From Pseudazoarcus pumilus (GTDB lineage Bacteria > Pseudomonadota > Gammaproteobacteria > Burkholderiales > Rhodocyclaceae): a DNA stretch of 64,000 bases. The stretch covers positions 1,240,001-1,304,000 of the forward strand of contig NZ_CP025682.1 of assembly GCF_002872475.1 (NCBI RefSeq), given 5' to 3'. Positions 39,836 through 48,302 of this stretch are shown piece by piece. Within the stretch, counting starts at the first letter, position 1. Every line of letters starts with the position of its first letter. Position numbers and translations under genes: made by a program. Under the pieces are notes generated by a model that saw only the letters and a list, made by a program, of their open reading frames with translations, had not been told where the DNA came from and did not search any database.

Positions 39836-41123
39836 GCCGGGGGCGGTCGCGCTGCCGCAGTGCCCATCAGGCGCGCTACCGGTCCGCTCGGTGCTGGCCT
39901 ACGGTGCGCTCGGCCTGCCGCTGGCCTTCGCTGCGCTGCCCATCTACGTACACGCGCCCAAGCTCTACGGCGGTGATCTGGGCTTGTCGCTGGCTCTGGT
40001 GGGCGGCGTGCTGCTCGCCTCGCGTGTGGTCGATGCCGTGACCGATCCGCTGATTGGCGCGCTATCGGATCGTTGGGGCGCGCGTCGCTCACTTGTGCTG
40101 ATCGCGTTGCCGTTGCTCGCCGCGGGCATGCTCGCGCTGCTGGCACCGCCGGCTGGTGCCGGTGCAGCCTGGTTGGCAGCATCGGTGATCGCGGTGACCC
40201 TGGGCTTTTCCCTGGCGACGATCAACTACAACGCCTGGGGTGCGGAAGCCGCCCAGGCGCCGATCGACCGCACGCGACTGGTCGCCGCGCGCGAGGCCTG
40301 TGCGCTGCTCGGTGTCGTGGTGGCTGCGGCTCTGCCCGGCGCGCTGGGTGGCGGCGCGCAGGGGTTGGAGCGGCTGGCATGGCTGTTTCTGCCGGTGCTC
40401 GCCGCATGCGCGGCGATCACGCTGCTGACCGCGCCGCGCCCGGTCGTGCGGCGCAATGCGGCGGCGCCGCTGTTCGGTGCCTTGCGTGCGGCACTGTCGC
40501 ACCGCCCCTTCGCGTGGATGCTCGCCGTGTTCGCGGTCAGTGGCATCGCGGCGGCGATTCCGGCGACTACGGTGCTGTTCTTCGTCGCGGACGTGCTCGA
40601 TGCGGCGGCGCTCGAAGGCATGTTCCTGGGCCTGTACTTCGTCGCCGGCGCGGCCAGCCTGCCGCTTTGGGTGCGGGTGGCGGCGCGTGTGGGCAAGCTG
40701 CGCGCGTGGCTTGCGGCGATGCTGCTGTCGGTAGCGGTGTTCGCATGGGCAGCGATGCTCGGCTCGGGTGACGTCGTCGCCTATGTCGTGATCTGCGTGC
40801 TCTCGGGTGCGGCGCTGGGGGCGGACCTGGCCTTGCCGCCAGCGATGCTCGCGGACCTGCTGGAGCGCGACTTTCCGGGCGGCGAGGCGCGCGCCGGCGC
40901 GTGGTTCGGCTGGTGGAACTTCGTCACCAAGGCCAACCTCGCGCTGGCCGCCGGCATCGCGCTGCCGGCGCTGACACTGCTCGGCTACACGCCGGGGCAG
41001 GGTGGCTCGGCCGCATCGCTGTCGCTGGTCTATGCGGTGCTGCCCTGCGTGGCCAAGCTGGGAGCCGCGGCGCTGCTGTGGCGATTGAGACACGAACTGG
41101 ATTTCGAGAGAGCGATGCGATGA
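39828..41123 (+). CDS. MFS transporter, glycoside-pentoside-hexuronide (GPH/MelB-like) family
   Basis: A 431-residue transporter with about twelve membrane helices. LASRVVDAVTDPLIGALSDRWGARR is the GPH-type motif with the cation-site aspartates after helix 2. A second-half segment, MLADLLERDFPGGEARAGAWFGWWNFVTKANLALA, is typical of MelB relatives. In this lipid-operon context it may move a lipid precursor or product instead of a sugar, but no substrate can be assigned. It starts eight bases inside the previous gene and overlaps the next by four. Confidence 0.88.
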   Translation: MAEPGAVALPQCPSGALPVRSVLAYGALGLPLAFAALPIYVHAPKLYGGDLGLSLALVGGVLLASRVVDAVTDPLIGALSDRWGARRSLVLIALPLLAAGMLALLAPPAGAGAAWLAASVIAVTLGFSLATINYNAWGAEAAQAPIDRTRLVAAREACALLGVVVAAALPGALGGGAQGLERLAWLFLPVLAACAAITLLTAPRPVVRRNAAAPLFGALRAALSHRPFAWMLAVFAVSGIAAAIPATTVLFFVADVLDAAALEGMFLGLYFVAGAASLPLWVRVAARVGKLRAWLAAMLLSVAVFAWAAMLGSGDVVAYVVICVLSGAALGADLALPPAMLADLLERDFPGGEARAGAWFGWWNFVTKANLALAAGIALPALTLLGYTPGQGGSAASLSLVYAVLPCVAKLGAAALLWRLRHELDFERAMR

Positions 41124-41650
41124 AGAAACTGCTGTGCGTGTTCGCCGGCGTGCTGGGGCTGGCCGGCTGCGGATCGGTGGACGTGGGGCGCTATGCGGAG
41201 GAGAGGCCGGTGCTCGACCTGCGCGAGTATTTCGACGGGACGCTCGACGCCCACGGTATCTTCCAGGACCGCTCGGGCGAGGTCGTCAAGCGCTTTCATG
41301 CGGTCATCGAGGCGAGCTGGGAAGGCGACACCGGCACACTCGACGAGCGCTTCACGTATTCGGACGGCACGACCCAGCGTCGCGTGTGGACCATCGTGCG
41401 TCACGATGCGCACACCTATAGCGGCACGGCCGGCGACGTGATCGGCGAAGCCAAGGGCGAGGCGCGCGGCAATGCGTTGCGCTGGCGCTACGTGCTCGAA
41501 CTGCCCGTCGACGGCAAAACCTATCACGTGAACTTCGACGACTGGATGTTCCTGATGGACGAGCGCGTGATGCTCAACCGCTCCGAGATGAGCAAGTTCG
41601 GCGTGCGTCTGGGCGAGGTCACGCTGTCGTTCTACAAGCGGGACTCATGA
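41120..41650 (+). CDS. DUF3833 family lipoprotein
   Basis: A 176-residue lipoprotein: MKKLLCVFAGVLGLAGCGSVD has a lipobox LAGC with the lipidated cysteine at residue 17. The mature part matches DUF3833: LREYFDGTLDAHGIFQDRSGEVVKRF, TWTIVRH-like segment VWTIVRHDAHTYSGTAGDVIGEA and VNFDDWMFLMDERVMLNRSEMSKFGV. The function is unknown; the beta-rich, lipocalin-like pattern fits lipid binding at the membrane. It overlaps both neighbours by four bases, which ties it to this operon. Confidence 0.88.
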   Translation: MKKLLCVFAGVLGLAGCGSVDVGRYAEERPVLDLREYFDGTLDAHGIFQDRSGEVVKRFHAVIEASWEGDTGTLDERFTYSDGTTQRRVWTIVRHDAHTYSGTAGDVIGEAKGEARGNALRWRYVLELPVDGKTYHVNFDDWMFLMDERVMLNRSEMSKFGVRLGEVTLSFYKRDS

Positions 41651-42423
41651 TGCCGATGAACGAGCCGATTCGCGACTGGGCCGGTCGCCGCGTGTGGATC
41701 GTCGGTGCATCGAGCGGCATCGGCGCGGCCCTGGCGCGTCGGCTGGCCTCGCTGGGCGCGCGTCTGGCCCTGTCGGCGCGCGGACGCGAGAAGCTCGAGG
41801 CGGTTGCCGCCGACTGTCCCGGCGCGGTCATTGTCCCGATGGATGTCGCCTGTAGCGAGGATCAGGCGCGCGCCGTCGACTCGGTGGTGGCGGCGCTGGG
41901 CGGTATCGACCTGGCCGTGTTCGCGGCTGGCGCCTATCGTCCGGTACGCGCCTGGGAACTGGACCCGGACGAGATCCGCGGGACGATCGCGACCAACCTC
42001 ACCGGCACCATGGAAGGGGTGGCGCGCGTGGTGCGTCCGATGCTTGCGCGCGGCGGCGGGGCCGTGGCGATGGTGGCGAGCGTGGCCGGTTATTGCGGTC
42101 TGCCCAAGGCGGCCATCTATGGACCCACCAAGGCGGCGCTGATCAACTTCGCGGAGGTCGCCCATCTGGATCTCGCGCCCAAGGGGGTGTCGGTGTTTCT
42201 GATCAACCCAGGCTTCGTCGCCACACCCTTGACCGCGCAGAACGACTTTCACATGCCGGCACTGATCACCCCCGAGGAGGCGGCGCGCGAGATCGTCGCC
42301 GGCTTCGCCGCCGGACGTTTCGAAATCCACTTTCCGCGTCGATTCACGCGGGCACTGAAGTTCGTCGCGTGGCTGCCGCGACGGCTTTCCTTCGCGCTGG
42401 TGAAGAAGGCGACCGGGCTGTGA
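41647..42423 (+). CDS. Short-chain dehydrogenase/reductase
   Basis: A 258-residue SDR. The cofactor motif is VWIVGASSGIGAALARRLA (TGxxxGxG type). The catalytic serine and YxxxK are in AMVASVAGYCGLPKAAIYGPTKAALINF, and LINPGFVATPLT follows. A C-terminal extension with FTRALKFVAWLPRRLSFALVKK looks amphipathic and membrane-associating. The substrate is unknown; SDRs of this type are regular members of light-induced clusters with Cfa-like and NTF2-like genes. It overlaps both neighbours by four bases. Confidence 0.9.
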   Translation: MMPMNEPIRDWAGRRVWIVGASSGIGAALARRLASLGARLALSARGREKLEAVAADCPGAVIVPMDVACSEDQARAVDSVVAALGGIDLAVFAAGAYRPVRAWELDPDEIRGTIATNLTGTMEGVARVVRPMLARGGGAVAMVASVAGYCGLPKAAIYGPTKAALINFAEVAHLDLAPKGVSVFLINPGFVATPLTAQNDFHMPALITPEEAAREIVAGFAAGRFEIHFPRRFTRALKFVAWLPRRLSFALVKKATGL

Positions 42424-42845
42424 GTACGGGAGTCGATGCCGTCGTCGCATTCTACGAGGGGCTGCAGCCGGAGACGATCCCGCGGCTGCGCGAGATCTAC
42501 GCTGCCGACGCGCGCTTTCGCGATCCGTTCAACGATGTCGTCGGTCACGCGGCGATCGAGCGCATCTTCGCGCACATGTTCGAACACCTCGATGCGCCCT
42601 CTTTCCGCGTTACCGGCTGCATTGCGGATGGCCGGCGCGCGGCGCTCGAATGGCGCTTCACGTTCGTTCTGCGCGCGCACAGCTACGAGATCGTCGGCGC
42701 AAGCGTGCTCGACTTCGATGGGGACGGTCGCGTGTGCGCCCACCGCGACTACTGGGATGTGGCCGAAGAGCTCTACGCGAAACTTCCTGCGGTGGGTCCG
42801 GCCGTGCGCTGGCTGGGACGCAGGATGTCCGCGACGCGCGCCTGA
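42420..42845 (+). CDS. NTF2-like (SnoaL fold) protein
   Basis: A 141-residue NTF2-like protein, last gene of the operon. VDAVVAFYEGLQPETIPRLREIYAADARFRDPFNDVVGHAAIERIF is the typical N-terminal half, and VLDFDGDGRVCAHRDYWDVAEELYAKLPAVG the C-terminal half. The fold binds small hydrophobic molecules; some members are isomerases or hydrolases, but no active-site assignment is possible here. GTG start overlapping the SDR stop by four bases. No clear terminator follows. Confidence 0.85.
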   Translation: MSTGVDAVVAFYEGLQPETIPRLREIYAADARFRDPFNDVVGHAAIERIFAHMFEHLDAPSFRVTGCIADGRRAALEWRFTFVLRAHSYEIVGASVLDFDGDGRVCAHRDYWDVAEELYAKLPAVGPAVRWLGRRMSATRA

Positions 42846-43197
42846 GCGCATCCCCGATAGCGGCTGAAATCGGCCGTGGAGGCCGTCGAAGGAAATGCGC
42901 GAGACTTGATCTGGATCAGGGCGCAAGCGGCCAGAATCGTCTTGCCGCAGTTTGAACGCTTGTGGCACACTCCATCACGGCATACGGAAAAGCACGCCCG
43001 TACAAGAGTTCGAATGAATCACGGCGTGCCAGCCTGTCCGTCGCGTCCGGAAGTCCGGCAGCGACCCGGTCCCTGGGAGAGTGGGGTCGGTTCGAGTCCG
43101 AAAATGCTTCGAGGTCGCCTTCCGCCCGGGTGCGGGAGCGGTCGCGCGCGAACAGGCTCCGTTAAAAGCATTGCTTGTATAACGGGGGAGTTGGGGC
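42846..43197 (+). other. 352-base intergenic region upstream of the cytochrome oxidase operon
   Basis: No credible gene or RNA was found. It holds an Fnr/Anr-like box (42906-42919) and weak AT-richer patches (TATAAC at 43178, too close to the start to be convincing as a -10). The coxB ribosome binding region GGGGGAG is at 43184-43190. The stretch is long enough for a regulated promoter. Confidence 0.6.
42906..42919. promoter_or_regulatory. Fnr/Anr-like binding site
   Basis: TTGAT-CTGG-ATCAG matches the TTGAT-N4-ATCAA consensus at nine of ten positions. It lies 279 bases before coxB and 61 bases after the NTF2-like gene. Oxygen-dependent control of terminal oxidases by Fnr/Anr is well known in proteobacteria, so regulation of the cox operon is the likely purpose. 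Confidence 0.5.
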
Positions 43198-44376
43198 ATG
43201 AGTCTTTCTGGTCGCCTTGCAGTACCAGGCCTTTTGACTCTGGTCGCCGCGTCGGAAGCTTCGGCGCAGGCCAGATACAATCTTCAGGAGCCGGTGACAT
43301 CGGTCGCCTCGCAGATCTACGATCTGCACACCCTGATGATGCTCATCTGTCTGGTGATCTTCATCGCGGTGTTCGGCGTGATGTTCTGGTCCATCTACGC
43401 GCACCGCAAGTCCAAGGGTGCGACTGCAGCGCACTTTCACGAGAACACCATGGTCGAGGTACTCTGGACCGTGATTCCGGTGTTCATCCTCGTCGGAATG
43501 GCCTGGCCGGCGACCAAGACCATCATCGACATGCGCGACTCGACCGAGTCCGACATCACCATCAAGGCGACCGGCTACCAGTGGAAGTGGGGCTACGACT
43601 ACGTCGTGGGTGAAGGCGAGGGCATCAGCTTCGTGTCCACGCTGTCGACGCCGCGCGACCAGATCGAGAACCGCGAGGCCAAGGGCCGCGACTACCTGCT
43701 CGAGGTCGACAATCCGATGGTCGTACCCGTCGGCAAAAAGGTGCGCATGCTGCTCGCCGCCAACGATGTCATCCACGCTTGGTGGGTGCCGGCGCTGGGC
43801 ATCAAGCAGGACGCGGTTCCGGGCTTCATCCGAGATGCGTGGTTCCGCGCCGACAAAGAGGGTGTGTATCGCGGCGTCTGTGCCGAGCTGTGCGGACGCG
43901 ATCATGCCTACATGCCGATCGTCGTGCATGTCGTCTCCGAGCGCGCCTACGCTGACTGGGTTGCCGCGCAACAGGCCACGACCGTGGCTGATGCCGGCGC
44001 CGCGGCCGGCGAGCAGACCGCCACTGATGCGAGTGCCTCCGATGCCGCACCGGCGGAAGAAGCCGACGCTTCGCCCGAAGCGCTCGCCGCGCGCGGTGAA
44101 AAGGTCTATGCGGCCAACTGTGTCGCCTGTCATCAGGCCGGAGGCACTGGCATGCCGCCGGCGTTCCCGCCGCTGGCCGGTGCCGACGTGGTCACCGGAG
44201 ATGCCGGTGCCCTTCTCGATGTGTTGCTCAAGGGTCGCCCCGGAACCGCGATGGCTTCCTTCGCGCATCTGTCCGACGCCGACCTGGCCGGGCTGGCCAC
44301 GCATTTGCGTACCAGCTGGGGCAACTCGGCCGACGCGGTTGCGCCCGAGGATGTCGCGGCGCGCCGCGGCAACTGA
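43198..44376 (+). CDS. coxB: Cytochrome c oxidase subunit II with fused cytochrome c domain
   Basis: A 392-residue subunit. Residues 1-23 look like a signal peptide and are followed by two membrane helices (about 45-68 and 86-108). The cupredoxin domain has the aromatic YQWKWGYDY patch and the CuA ligands His193, Cys228, Cys232, His236 and Met239 (VCAELCGRDHAYM). After an Ala-rich linker, a C-terminal class I cytochrome c carries CVACH (heme residues 308-312) and an axial methionine, probably in GTAMASF. The fusion marks a caa3-type arrangement. It receives electrons from soluble or membrane cytochrome c for the oxidase core. Confidence 0.97.
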   Translation: MSLSGRLAVPGLLTLVAASEASAQARYNLQEPVTSVASQIYDLHTLMMLICLVIFIAVFGVMFWSIYAHRKSKGATAAHFHENTMVEVLWTVIPVFILVGMAWPATKTIIDMRDSTESDITIKATGYQWKWGYDYVVGEGEGISFVSTLSTPRDQIENREAKGRDYLLEVDNPMVVPVGKKVRMLLAANDVIHAWWVPALGIKQDAVPGFIRDAWFRADKEGVYRGVCAELCGRDHAYMPIVVHVVSERAYADWVAAQQATTVADAGAAAGEQTATDASASDAAPAEEADASPEALAARGEKVYAANCVACHQAGGTGMPPAFPPLAGADVVTGDAGALLDVLLKGRPGTAMASFAHLSDADLAGLATHLRTSWGNSADAVAPEDVAARRGN

Positions 44377-44489
44377 CCAAGCGAATCCGGCGTGCCGGCG
44401 GTGCCGGCATGCCTTCCCCAATCCAGGAAATAATTCGATAGCTCATCTCCGCGCGCGGCTTGCATGCGGGGTCAAGAGAAGGAGGCAGC

Positions 44490-46076
44490 ATGGCGGCGGT
44501 TACCCCGGAACACGTGGATCATCACCACGATCATCATGGCCCCACCGGGCTGATGCGGTGGATCACGACCACCAACCACAAGGACATCGGCACGATGTAC
44601 CTGATCTTCAGTTTTGTCATGTTCCTCGCGGGGGGCGTGATGGCGCTGACGATCCGGGCCGAGCTTTTCCAGCCCGGCCTGCAAGTCGTTGCTCCGGAAT
44701 TCTTCAACCAGCTCACCACCCTGCACGGGCTGGTGATGGTGTTCGGCGCCATCATGCCGGCCTTCGTGGGCTTCGCGAACTGGCAGATTCCGCTGATGAT
44801 CGGCGCCAGCGACATGGCCTTCGCGCGCATGAACAACTGGAGTTTCTGGCTGCTGCCGCCGGCCGCGCTGCTGCTGATCGGCTCTTTCTTCGTGCCGGGC
44901 GGCGCCACCGCCGCGGGCTGGACGCTGTATCCGCCGCTGTCCATCCAGATGGGCATGGGCATGGACATGGCGATCTTCGCGGTGCACATCATGGGCATCA
45001 GCTCGATCATGGGCGCGATCAACATCGTCGTGACGGTGCTCAACATGCGCGCACCGGGCATGAACATGATGAAGCTGCCGTTGTTCGCCTGGACCTGGCT
45101 GATCACCGCCTACCTGCTGATCGCCGTGATGCCGGTGCTCGCTGGCGCGGTAACGATGCTGCTGACCGACCGTCACTTCGGCACCAGCTTCTTCAGCGCG
45201 GTGGGTGGCGGCGATCCGGTGCTGTACCAGCACATCTTCTGGTTCTTCGGGCACCCCGAGGTCTACATCATGATCCTGCCGGCCTTCGGTATCGTCAGCG
45301 CGATCATCCCGACCTTCGCCCGCAAGCCGCTGTTCGGTTACGCGTCGATGGTGTACGCGACGGCCTCGATCGCCATCCTGTCGTTCATGGTTTGGGCGCA
45401 CCACATGTTTACCACCGGCATGCCGACGGTGGGGCAGTTGTACTTCATGTACGTGACGATGCTCATCGCCGTGCCCACGGGCGTCAAGGTGTTCAACTGG
45501 ATCGCGACCATGTGGCGCGGCTCGATGACCTTCGAGACGCCGATGCTGTGGTCTGTGGGATTCATCTTCGTGTTCACGATGGGCGGCTTCACCGGCCTGA
45601 TCTGCGCGATCGCGCCGGTAGACATCCAGATTCACGATACTTATTACATCGTTGCGCACTTCCACTATGTGTTGGTCGCGGGCAGCCTGTTCGCGCTTTT
45701 TGCGGGCGCCTATTACTGGTTGCCCAAGTGGACCGGACGCATGCCTGACGAGCGCATCGGCAAGGTGCACTTCTGGGCCTCGCTGATCTTTTTCAACATC
45801 ACCTTCTTCCCGATGCATTTCCTGGGGTTGGCGGGGATGCCGCGTCGCGTACCGGACTACGCGTTGCAGTTCGCCGACTTCAACATGATGGCGTCGGTCG
45901 GTGCATTCGGCTTTGGCCTGAGCCAGCTGATCTTCCTGTGGGTCGTGATCAAGGCGGCCAGCGGCGGCGGTGAGAAAGCCGGTGCCCGCGCCTGGGAAAG
46001 TGCCGAGGGTCTGGAATGGACGGTGCCCTCGCCGGCACCGCACCACACCTTCGAAGAACCACCGGTGGTGAAGTAA
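44490..46076 (+). CDS. coxA: Cytochrome c oxidase subunit I
   Basis: A 528-residue heme-copper oxidase core with twelve membrane helices, reducing oxygen to water and pumping protons. A histidine-rich N-terminus (VDHHHDHHG) precedes the core. The CuB histidine and cross-linked tyrosine are in HIFWFFGHPEVYIMILP, further CuB histidines are in WAHHMFTTGM, and the heme a/a3 ligands are in HDTYYIVAHFHYVL. The glutamate of GHPEVY marks an A1-type oxidase. The ATG at 44490 follows GGAGG. It follows coxB by 113 bases. Confidence 0.98.
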   Translation: MAAVTPEHVDHHHDHHGPTGLMRWITTTNHKDIGTMYLIFSFVMFLAGGVMALTIRAELFQPGLQVVAPEFFNQLTTLHGLVMVFGAIMPAFVGFANWQIPLMIGASDMAFARMNNWSFWLLPPAALLLIGSFFVPGGATAAGWTLYPPLSIQMGMGMDMAIFAVHIMGISSIMGAINIVVTVLNMRAPGMNMMKLPLFAWTWLITAYLLIAVMPVLAGAVTMLLTDRHFGTSFFSAVGGGDPVLYQHIFWFFGHPEVYIMILPAFGIVSAIIPTFARKPLFGYASMVYATASIAILSFMVWAHHMFTTGMPTVGQLYFMYVTMLIAVPTGVKVFNWIATMWRGSMTFETPMLWSVGFIFVFTMGGFTGLICAIAPVDIQIHDTYYIVAHFHYVLVAGSLFALFAGAYYWLPKWTGRMPDERIGKVHFWASLIFFNITFFPMHFLGLAGMPRRVPDYALQFADFNMMASVGAFGFGLSQLIFLWVVIKAASGGGEKAGARAWESAEGLEWTVPSPAPHHTFEEPPVVK

Positions 46077-46140
46077 TGAGCGCGGCCGGCCGCGAACTGC
46101 GGCCGGCCCGCAATCGATTGACGCAGCGAGGAAACACCCG

Positions 46141-46248
46141 ATGAAGGACCCACGCAGGGCAAAGAACATCCGTCTCGGACTCGTGCTTGCGGGGGTGGCG
46201 CTGTTCTTCTTCCTGTACGCATTGTTCAAGTTCAGGGTTGCCGGATGA
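46141..46248 (+). CDS. Cytochrome oxidase small assembly protein, 35 residues
   Basis: A tiny gene encoding a basic N-terminus (MKDPRRAKNIRL) and one membrane helix (GLVLAGVALFFFLYALFKF). Its stop overlaps the cox11 ATG by three bases (GGATGA), strong support that it is real and coupled to cox11. Similar short single-helix proteins lie between coxA and cox11 in other betaproteobacteria. The molecular role is not established. Confidence 0.75.
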   Translation: MKDPRRAKNIRLGLVLAGVALFFFLYALFKFRVAG

Positions 46249-46811
46249 GTGCTCAAGATCTAAGCGAGAACCGCAGCCTGCTCGGTCGTCTGGGGATCGC
46301 TGCAGTGGTGATGTTCGGCTTCGGATTTCTGCTCGTGCCGTTCTACGAGAAGTTCTGCGAAGCCACCGGTTTCTACAACATCCTGCAGCCGTCGAGCGAA
46401 CCGAAAAACACCCAGGTCGACCGCTCGCGTGTGGTGACCATCGAGTTCGATGCGAACACGCACAAGGATCTGGCGTGGACCTTTCGGCCAAAGCAGAGCG
46501 TGGTGAAGATCAACCCGGGAGAACTGACCACGGTCACCTACGAGGTCACCAATACGCGTGACCGCGCCGTGACCGGGCAGGCGGTGCCGAGCTACGGGCC
46601 GCAACTGGCGGGACGCTATTTCCTCAAGATGGATTGTTTCTGCTTCACGCAGCAGACGCTGCAGGCGGGAGAGACGCGCGAAATGCCGGTGGCTTTCCTG
46701 ATCGATCCGGATCTGCCGCAGGATGTGGGTACCGTGGTGCTCTCGTACACGTTCTTCGAGATCGCCGGGCGCAACGCGGATAGCGGACGAGCGGCTGAAC
46801 GCGGCGGGTAA
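46245..46811 (+). CDS. cox11: Cytochrome c oxidase assembly protein CtaG/Cox11
   Basis: A 188-residue copper chaperone delivering CuB to subunit I. One N-terminal membrane helix (LGIAAVVMFGFGFLLVPFYEKFCEATGF) carries a conserved cysteine, and a periplasmic immunoglobulin-like domain holds the Cu-binding CFCF motif in FLKMDCFCFTQQTL. The length is normal. It begins inside the stop of the 35-residue gene and is followed by a small DUF2970 gene. Confidence 0.96.
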   Translation: MSAQDLSENRSLLGRLGIAAVVMFGFGFLLVPFYEKFCEATGFYNILQPSSEPKNTQVDRSRVVTIEFDANTHKDLAWTFRPKQSVVKINPGELTTVTYEVTNTRDRAVTGQAVPSYGPQLAGRYFLKMDCFCFTQQTLQAGETREMPVAFLIDPDLPQDVGTVVLSYTFFEIAGRNADSGRAAERGG

Positions 46812-46822
46812 CGGGAGAGCGG

Positions 46823-47020
46823 GTGTCAAACGAGAAAGCAGGTTTCTGGGCGACGATTCGGGCGGTGCTGTGGGGCTTCATCGGGATCCGCAGGAAGAGC
46901 GCCTATCACGATGACGCGAAATCGCTCGATCCCAAGGCCGTCGTCGTGGCGGGAGTGTTCGCCGGCGCGGTGTTCGTGCTGAGTATTCTCGCAGTTGTGA
47001 ATTGGGTCCTGCCCGATTGA
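46823..47020 (+). CDS. DUF2970 family small membrane protein
   Basis: A 65-residue protein with a short amphipathic start (SNEKAGFWATIRAVLWGFIGIRRKSAYHDD) and one membrane helix (VVVAGVFAGAVFVLSILAVVNW). DUF2970 genes regularly sit between cox11 and coxC, which argues for a role in cytochrome oxidase assembly or stability. GTG start at 46823 with GGGAGAG upstream. The function is unproven. Confidence 0.85.
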   Translation: MSNEKAGFWATIRAVLWGFIGIRRKSAYHDDAKSLDPKAVVVAGVFAGAVFVLSILAVVNWVLPD

Positions 47021-47144
47021 GCGGAACAGGAGAGAGGAGCGGCGTCACAGGCGTCGTTTGCACAAAGGCTTCGAAAGAAAGCGCAACATATAAACGGTGG
47101 CAAGGCCGCGAACGACAAAGCGGTCATCACATAGGGGGTTGTAA

Positions 47145-47999
47145 ATGAGTCACGCTCTGGATAAGTACTTTATTCCCGAACCGTCGAAATTTCCCATCTT
47201 CGGTTCGGTTGCCTTGCTGCTGTTCGGTACCGGCGCGGTCGGCTGGCTGAACAAGATCAGCGCGGGTCCGGTGCTGTTCTTTCTGGGGCTGGCGCTACTG
47301 ATCTACATGATGTTCGGCTGGTTCGGAACCGTGGTACGCGAATCCGAATCCGGCAAGTACAACAAGCAGGTCGACCGCTCCTTCCGCTGGTCGATGGGCT
47401 GGTTCATCTTCTCCGAAGTGATGTTCTTCGCGGCCTTCTTCGGCGCACTGTTCTATGCGCGCGTGCTGAGTGTGCCGTGGCTGGGCAGTGGCGAGACCGA
47501 GGCGCAGATATGGCAGGGCTTCGAGGCGGCCTGGCCGACCGACGGCCCGAACCCCCACGCCGACGGCTTCACGCCGATGGGTGCCTGGGGCATCCCGGCG
47601 CTCAACACGCTGATCCTGCTCACCTCGGGCGTGACGCTGACCTGGGCCCACCATGGTCTGCTCAAGAACAATCGCGGACAGCTCAAGACCGGTCTGCTGC
47701 TGACGATCCTGCTCGGCGCGATCTTCATGGGATTTCAGATCTACGAGTACATCCATGCGCATGCCGATCTGAACCTGCGCATGTCCAGCGGCATCTACGG
47801 CTCGACCTTCTACCTGCTGACCGGCTTCCACGGCCTGCACGTGACCATCGGTGCGATCATGCTGCTGGTAATGTACTTCCGCTCACGCGCCGGGCATTTC
47901 ACGCCGGAGAGCCACTTCGCCTTCGAAGCGGCGGCGTGGTACTGGCACTTCGTCGACGTGGTCTGGCTGGGCCTGTTCGTAGTCGTCTACTGGCTATAA
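47145..47999 (+). CDS. coxC: Cytochrome c oxidase subunit III
   Basis: A 284-residue seven-helix subunit. FRWSMGWFIFSEVMFFAAFFGALFYAR (two adjacent segments), the WGIPALNTLILLTSGVTLTWAHHGL region, and LTGFHGLHVTIGAIMLLVMYFRSR are hallmark parts, ending YWHFVDVVWLGLFVVVYWL. Subunit III stabilises the core and proton uptake. It follows a 124-base gap and overlaps the opposite-strand small gene by six bases at the 3' end. Confidence 0.97.
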   Translation: MSHALDKYFIPEPSKFPIFGSVALLLFGTGAVGWLNKISAGPVLFFLGLALLIYMMFGWFGTVVRESESGKYNKQVDRSFRWSMGWFIFSEVMFFAAFFGALFYARVLSVPWLGSGETEAQIWQGFEAAWPTDGPNPHADGFTPMGAWGIPALNTLILLTSGVTLTWAHHGLLKNNRGQLKTGLLLTILLGAIFMGFQIYEYIHAHADLNLRMSSGIYGSTFYLLTGFHGLHVTIGAIMLLVMYFRSRAGHFTPESHFAFEAAAWYWHFVDVVWLGLFVVVYWL

Positions 48000-48188
48000 G
48001 TTCGTCGTCAGCAGACCGGAGGCGAAACCACCCATCAGCATCAGGAACAGGGCCAGGGACAAGCCCACCCGCAACGTCAGTGCCTTGACGGTGCGGGTGC
48101 CGCTGCCCTTGTCCCGCATCAGGAAGAACAGTGCCGAGCCCAGACTCGCCACGATGAGCAGCAGGAAGAGGATGACGACGAATTTCAT
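47994..48188 (-). CDS. Twin transmembrane protein (DUF2909 family)
   Basis: A 64-residue protein with two membrane helices: FVVILFLLLIVASLGSALFFLM, a short polar turn RDKGSGTRTVKA, then LTLRVGLSLALFLMLMGGFASGLL. The start MKFVVIL at 48188 is chosen; upstream in-frame ATG at 48257 would add an unlikely polar extension. It is the only minus-strand gene inside the oxidase cluster, overlapping the coxC end by six bases. Function unknown. Confidence 0.82.
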   Translation of the reverse strand: MKFVVILFLLLIVASLGSALFFLMRDKGSGTRTVKALTLRVGLSLALFLMLMGGFASGLLTTNL

Positions 48189-48302
48189 GGATGGACTCCG
48201 GTTGGAGGAAGCGGGCCGCCGGAGTTCCGTCGTGTCCTGTGCGGTCCGAGCGTGCATTGTCGCGCGAACGGCCGTCGCTGTCGAAGCGGTGTCGGCCCGT
48301 TA

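Noticed and set aside
43081-43125. A tRNA T-arm look-alike (GGTTCGAGTCC) in the gap before coxB.
   Set aside because: Only four bases of T stem pair, and no acceptor, D or anticodon stems can be built around it.
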